This document shows, piece after piece, positions 13,128 through 15,681 of a DNA stretch of 15,681 nucleotides (its first letter is position 1; every line of letters begins with the position of its first letter). This DNA is from DASXTS01 sp036505275. Lineage in GTDB: Bacteria; Actinomycetota; Actinomycetes; Mycobacteriales; Pseudonocardiaceae. The stretch is taken from the NCBI GenBank assembly GCA_036505275.1, contig DASXTS010000098.1, forward strand, positions 1-15,681, written 5' to 3'. Under the pieces are notes generated by a model. The model saw nothing but the letters and a program-made list of their open reading frames with translations. It made no database searches and had not been told where the DNA came from. The translations under genes were made by a program, and so were the position numbers.

Positions 13128-13711
13128 AGCTGCTGGTGACATTGGTCGTGCTGGCGGTCCTCGTGCTCGTGGTGATGTCCATGGTGCGCAGCTGGCGGCA
13201 CCGCCTCAGCTACCGGCGGGCGGTGGTGCTGGCCCCGTTCCCGAGGCCGCCGGCCGAGCTGGCCGGCCCGGACGGCGCGGCGCTGCTGCCGGCCGCCAGC
13301 GGTGTCTACGTCGGCACCTCCATGGCCGGCGACTGGCAGGACCGGGTGGAGATCGGCGACATCGGGGTGCAGTCCAGCGCGACGCTGCACCTCTCCGGCG
13401 CCGGCCTGCTGATCGACCGGGCCGCCGGCCGGCCGCTGTGGATCCCCACCGAGTCGCTGCGCACGGCCCGCACCGGGCGTGCGATCGCCGGCAGGGTGAT
13501 GAGCGGGGACGGCCACCTGGTGTTCACCTGGCAGCTCGGCGGCCACCTGCTGGACACCGCCTTCCGCGGCGAGGAGGAGGACTACGCGCTGTGGCTGGAG
13601 ACCCTGCGCCAGCTCGCCGTGAGCCGGCTGCGGGGCGAGGAGGTCGTGCCCGGCATGCCGGAGCGCGGCGTGCCGGAGCGCAGCGCGCCGGACGGTGGTG
13701 ACGAGGATTGA
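13124..13711 (+). CDS. Membrane-anchored PH-like domain protein of the pyr operon, function unknown
   Basis: I do not know its biochemical role. It has 195 residues: one N-terminal membrane segment (about 3-20, LLVTLVVLAVLVLVV) and a basic stretch (SWRHRLSYRR). A soluble domain of about 130 residues follows, whose strand pattern (VYVGTSMAGDWQDRVEIGDIG, given by its ends VYVGTS and EIGDIG; GLLIDR; LWIPTESLRTAR; LVFTWQLGGHLLDTAF) resembles the bacterial PH-like family. A hydrophilic tail comes last. A gene of this type sits at the same spot, between pyrC and carA, in M. tuberculosis (Rv1382) and other actinobacteria, so the link to pyrimidine synthesis is conserved. The ATG overlaps pyrC (ATGA) and the TGA overlaps the TTG of carA (TTGA). 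The tail (GMPERGVPERSAPDGG) is encoded by a degenerate 15-bp repeat. Confidence 0.8.
   Translation: MKLLVTLVVLAVLVLVVMSMVRSWRHRLSYRRAVVLAPFPRPPAELAGPDGAALLPAASGVYVGTSMAGDWQDRVEIGDIGVQSSATLHLSGAGLLIDRAAGRPLWIPTESLRTARTGRAIAGRVMSGDGHLVFTWQLGGHLLDTAFRGEEEDYALWLETLRQLAVSRLRGEEVVPGMPERGVPERSAPDGGDED
13651..13695 (+). repeat. Degenerate 15-bp tandem repeat in the PH-like gene's 3' end
   Basis: CGGCATGCCGGAGCG (13651-13665) and CGGCGTGCCGGAGCG (13666-13680) differ by one base; a third unit CAGCGCGCCGGACGG (13681-13695) is more diverged. It is in frame and ends 16 bases before the end of the gene. Confidence 0.8.
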
Positions 13712-14826
13712 GCGCTCCCGCCATGCTGGTGTGTGAGGACGGCCGGACCTTCCGCGGCGAGGCGTACGGCGCGGTCGGCGCCACGGTCGGCGAGGCGGTG
13801 TTCGCCACCGGCATGACCGGCTATCAGGAGACCCTCACCGACCCGTCGTACCACCGGCAGATCGTGCTGCAGACCGCGCCGCACATCGGCAACACCGGCT
13901 GGAACGACGAGGACGGCGAGTCGGCGCGGATCTGGGTCGCCGGCTACGTGGTGCGCGACCCGGCGCGCCGGGCCTCGTCCTGGCGGGCCACCGGGTCCCT
14001 CGACGAGGAGCTGACCAGGCAGGGCGTGGTCGGCATCGCCGGCGTGGACACCCGCGCGCTGACCAGGCACCTGCGCGAGGCCGGCGCGATGCGGGCCGGG
14101 ATCTTCTCCGGGGACGCCGTCGGCGCGCGGGAGGGCATGCTTGCCGGCGTGCTGGACAGTCCGATCATGACCGGCGCCGACCTCACCGGCGACGTGAGCA
14201 CCCCGGAGCCGTACGTGGTCGCCGCGCTCGGGGAGCGGCGGTTCACCGTGGTCGCCATCGACCTCGGCATCAAGTCCAACACCCCCCGGATGATGGCCCG
14301 CCGCGGCATCACCACCCACGTGCTGCCCGCCGCCGCCACGGTGGACGAGGTGCTCGCGACGCGCCCGGACGGCGTGTTCCTGTCCAACGGGCCGGGCGAC
14401 CCGGCCACCGCCGACCGCACGGTGGCGCTCACCCGGTCGATCCTCGACCGCGGCGTTCCGCTCTTCGGCATCTGCTTCGGCCACCAGGTGCTCGGCCGCG
14501 CCCTCGGCTTCGGCACCTACAAGCTGCGGTTCGGCCACCGCGGCCTCAACCAGCCGGTGCTGGACCGGGCCACCGGCCGGGTCGAGGTCACCGCGCACAA
14601 CCACGGCTTTGCGGTGGACGCCCCGGTCGAGGGTGCGGTGGACACCGAGTTCGGCCGGGTCGAGGTCAGCCACGTGTGCCTCAACGACGGCGTCGTGGAG
14701 GGGCTGCGCTGCCTGGACCGGCCGGCGTTCTCGGTGCAGTACCACCCGGAGGCCGCCGCCGGACCGCACGATGCCGGCCACCTGTTCGACCGCTTCTGCG
14801 AGCTCATGCGGAGCGTGGCGCCGTGA
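13708..14826 (+). CDS. carA: Carbamoyl-phosphate synthase, small (glutaminase) subunit
   Basis: Hydrolyses glutamine and channels ammonia to CarB for carbamoyl phosphate, shared by pyrimidine and arginine synthesis. It has 372 residues. The N-terminal CPSase small-chain domain (to about 180) includes VFATGMTGYQETLTDPSY, and the class I glutamine amidotransferase domain follows. The catalytic triad is visible: C256 in LFGICFGHQVLG, with the His and Glu of VQYHPEAAAGPHD. FLSNGPGDP is intact. The TTG start at 13708 is chosen because it overlaps the previous stop (TTGA) and yields MSAPAMLVCEDG, matching the MSKAVLVLEDG start of the M. tuberculosis protein; ATG 13723 is the alternative. Confidence 0.96.
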   Translation: MSAPAMLVCEDGRTFRGEAYGAVGATVGEAVFATGMTGYQETLTDPSYHRQIVLQTAPHIGNTGWNDEDGESARIWVAGYVVRDPARRASSWRATGSLDEELTRQGVVGIAGVDTRALTRHLREAGAMRAGIFSGDAVGAREGMLAGVLDSPIMTGADLTGDVSTPEPYVVAALGERRFTVVAIDLGIKSNTPRMMARRGITTHVLPAAATVDEVLATRPDGVFLSNGPGDPATADRTVALTRSILDRGVPLFGICFGHQVLGRALGFGTYKLRFGHRGLNQPVLDRATGRVEVTAHNHGFAVDAPVEGAVDTEFGRVEVSHVCLNDGVVEGLRCLDRPAFSVQYHPEAAAGPHDAGHLFDRFCELMRSVAP

Positions 14827-14934
14827 GTTGGCCTGCCTCCAAGTACCACCATTGCCGGGTTGTTGGGCCTTTAACCGCAGCCATTGCGGTGGCGGCGACC
14901 GGAACGCCGCACGCCGCGACCACGGCGGCACGCC
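14827..14934 (+). other. 108-bp carA-carB spacer with a small hairpin
   Basis: Unlike the preceding four junctions, which overlap, carA and carB are separated by 108 bases. The left half is poorer in GC than its surroundings. ACCGCA (14874-14879) and TGCGGT (14885-14890) form a 6-bp stem with a 5-nt loop. No good Shine-Dalgarno sequence precedes the carB ATG (only GGCGG at 14924-14928). I see no protein-coding signal in it. Confidence 0.6.
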
Positions 14935-15681
14935 ATGCCTAGGCGCGAGGACATCCGGCACGTGCTGGTCATCGGGTCGGGGCCGATCGTGATCGGGCAG
15001 GGGTGCGAGTTCGACTACTCCGGCACCCAGGCCTGCCGGGTGCTGCGCGCCGAGGGCCTGCGGGTCAGCCTGGTGAACTCGAACCCGGCCACGATCATGA
15101 CCGACCCGGAGTTCGCGGACGCCACGTACATCGAGCCGATCACCCCGGACTTCGTCGCCAAGATCATCGCTGAGGAGCGACCGGACGCGCTGCTGGCCAC
15201 CCTCGGCGGCCAGACCGCGCTGAACACCGCGGTGGCGCTGCACGAGCGCGGGGTGCTGAAGCAGTACGGCGTCGAACTGATCGGCGCGGACATCGAGGCC
15301 ATCCGGCGCGGTGAGGACCGGCAGCGGTTCAAGCAGATCGTGCGCGACGTTGGCGGCGACGTGCCGCGCTCGGCGGTGTGCCGCGACCTGGCCGAGGTGC
15401 GCGCCGCGGTGGCCGAACTCGGCCTGCCGGTGGTGATCCGGCCCAGCTTCACCATGGGCGGCCTCGGCTCGGGCGTCGCGCACACCGATGGCGACCTGGA
15501 GCGCCTGGCCGGCGCCGGCCTGGCCGCCAGCCCGGTGCACGAGGTGCTGATCGAGGAGAGCGTGCTCGGCTGGAAGGAGTACGAGCTGGAGCTGATGCGC
15601 GACCGCCGGGACAACGTGGTCGTGGTCTGCTCCATCGAGAACGTCGACCCGATGGGCGTGCACACCGGCGACAGCGTCACG
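14935..15681 (+). CDS. carB: Carbamoyl-phosphate synthase, large subunit, N-terminal part (3' end cut by window edge)
   Basis: ATP-dependent synthesis of carbamoyl phosphate from bicarbonate and ammonia delivered by CarA. The first 249 codons are open to the window end. MPRREDIRHVLVIGSGP matches the MPRRTDLHHVLVIGSGP start of the M. tuberculosis protein, supporting the ATG at 14935. Family motifs: CEFDYSGTQACRVL, NSNPATIMTDPEFAD, LLATLGGQTALN, GEDRQRFK, the ATP-grasp glycine loop RPSFTMGGLGSG, and CSIENVDPMGVHTGDS at the edge. One small difference: the usual GQACEFDYSG reads GQGCEFDYSG here (G23). About 850 further residues, including the second ATP-grasp half and the allosteric domain, should lie beyond the window. 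Confidence 0.96.
   Translation, partial: MPRREDIRHVLVIGSGPIVIGQGCEFDYSGTQACRVLRAEGLRVSLVNSNPATIMTDPEFADATYIEPITPDFVAKIIAEERPDALLATLGGQTALNTAVALHERGVLKQYGVELIGADIEAIRRGEDRQRFKQIVRDVGGDVPRSAVCRDLAEVRAAVAELGLPVVIRPSFTMGGLGSGVAHTDGDLERLAGAGLAASPVHEVLIEESVLGWKEYELELMRDRRDNVVVVCSIENVDPMGVHTGDSVT

Noticed and set aside
14865..14890. CCTTTAACC plus hairpin before carB as a second PyrR site
   Set aside because: It shares the CCUUUAA start with the pyrR leader, but lacks the UCCNGNGAGG core and a downstream AAGG to close the lower stem.
13582..15663. 693-codon minus-strand open frame opposite carA and carB
   Set aside because: Its translation is His/Ala/Gly/Arg-rich with no recognisable domain and it covers two genes with intact motifs on the other strand.
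1..15681. A new defence, mobile or biosynthetic system
   Set aside because: Every gene belongs to a known housekeeping family in a conserved actinobacterial order; novelty here is limited to regulatory sites, tails and spacers.

Overview
This window is a stretch of very GC-rich chromosomal DNA (well above 65% by eye) from a filamentous or related actinobacterium. A member of the Pseudonocardiales is my best guess. The basis is the gene order (alaS, ruvX, mltG, prepilin peptidase, aroC, aroK, aroB, pepQ, efp, nusB, bldD, pyrR, pyrB, pyrC, PH-like protein, carA, carB), the bldD gene, frequent GTG/TTG starts with 4-bp stop/start overlaps, and the sequences of EF-P, AroB and BldD. The genus is inference. 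Nothing resembles an insertion sequence, phage, CRISPR array, tRNA or rRNA. This is core metabolism rather than an accessory island.

Layout. Positions 2-3248 hold the 3' part of alaS (alanyl-tRNA synthetase), ruvX (Holliday-junction resolvase-like / 16S rRNA processing nuclease) and mltG (peptidoglycan glycosyltransferase terminase), joined by overlapping stop/start codons. A 420-bp non-coding gap follows (3249-3668), where aroE sits in Mycobacterium tuberculosis. The gap carries a hairpin, a perfect 17-bp palindrome, a short tandem repeat and a DnaA-box-like 9-mer. Next come a prepilin peptidase (3669-4280) and aroC-aroK-aroB (4309-7184), three shikimate/chorismate enzymes. Then come pepQ (Xaa-Pro peptidase), efp (EF-P) and nusB, ending at 9507 in a 15-bp perfect hairpin that lies inside the nusB 3' end. 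The hairpin separates nusB from the convergent bldD gene (9517-10005, minus strand), the c-di-GMP-responsive developmental repressor. A 280-bp divergent intergenic region leads into the pyrimidine operon pyrR-pyrB-pyrC-(PH-like membrane protein)-carA-carB, which runs off the right edge.

How it works together. The pyr operon makes carbamoyl phosphate (CarAB), carbamoyl aspartate (PyrB) and dihydroorotate (PyrC). PyrR is its UMP sensor. Directly upstream of pyrR I find an RNA hairpin (10243-10276) with every hallmark of a PyrR-binding loop: a lower stem, a 5' purine-rich internal bulge, an upper stem and a hexaloop with the GNGA core. Its 3' strand is the pyrR Shine-Dalgarno sequence. This predicts UMP/PyrR-dependent translational repression of pyrR, relayed to the next four genes through four consecutive 4-bp overlaps. 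A near-consensus BldD box just upstream suggests an additional developmental input.

Points of interest: a four-copy 15-bp repeat extending the AlaRS C-terminus with AUA codons; the absence of aroE and aroD from their usual places; a shikimate kinase whose lid arginine appears replaced by histidine (H120); the terminator built into nusB; and an uncommon 108-bp spacer between carA and carB. I found no convincing new multi-gene system.
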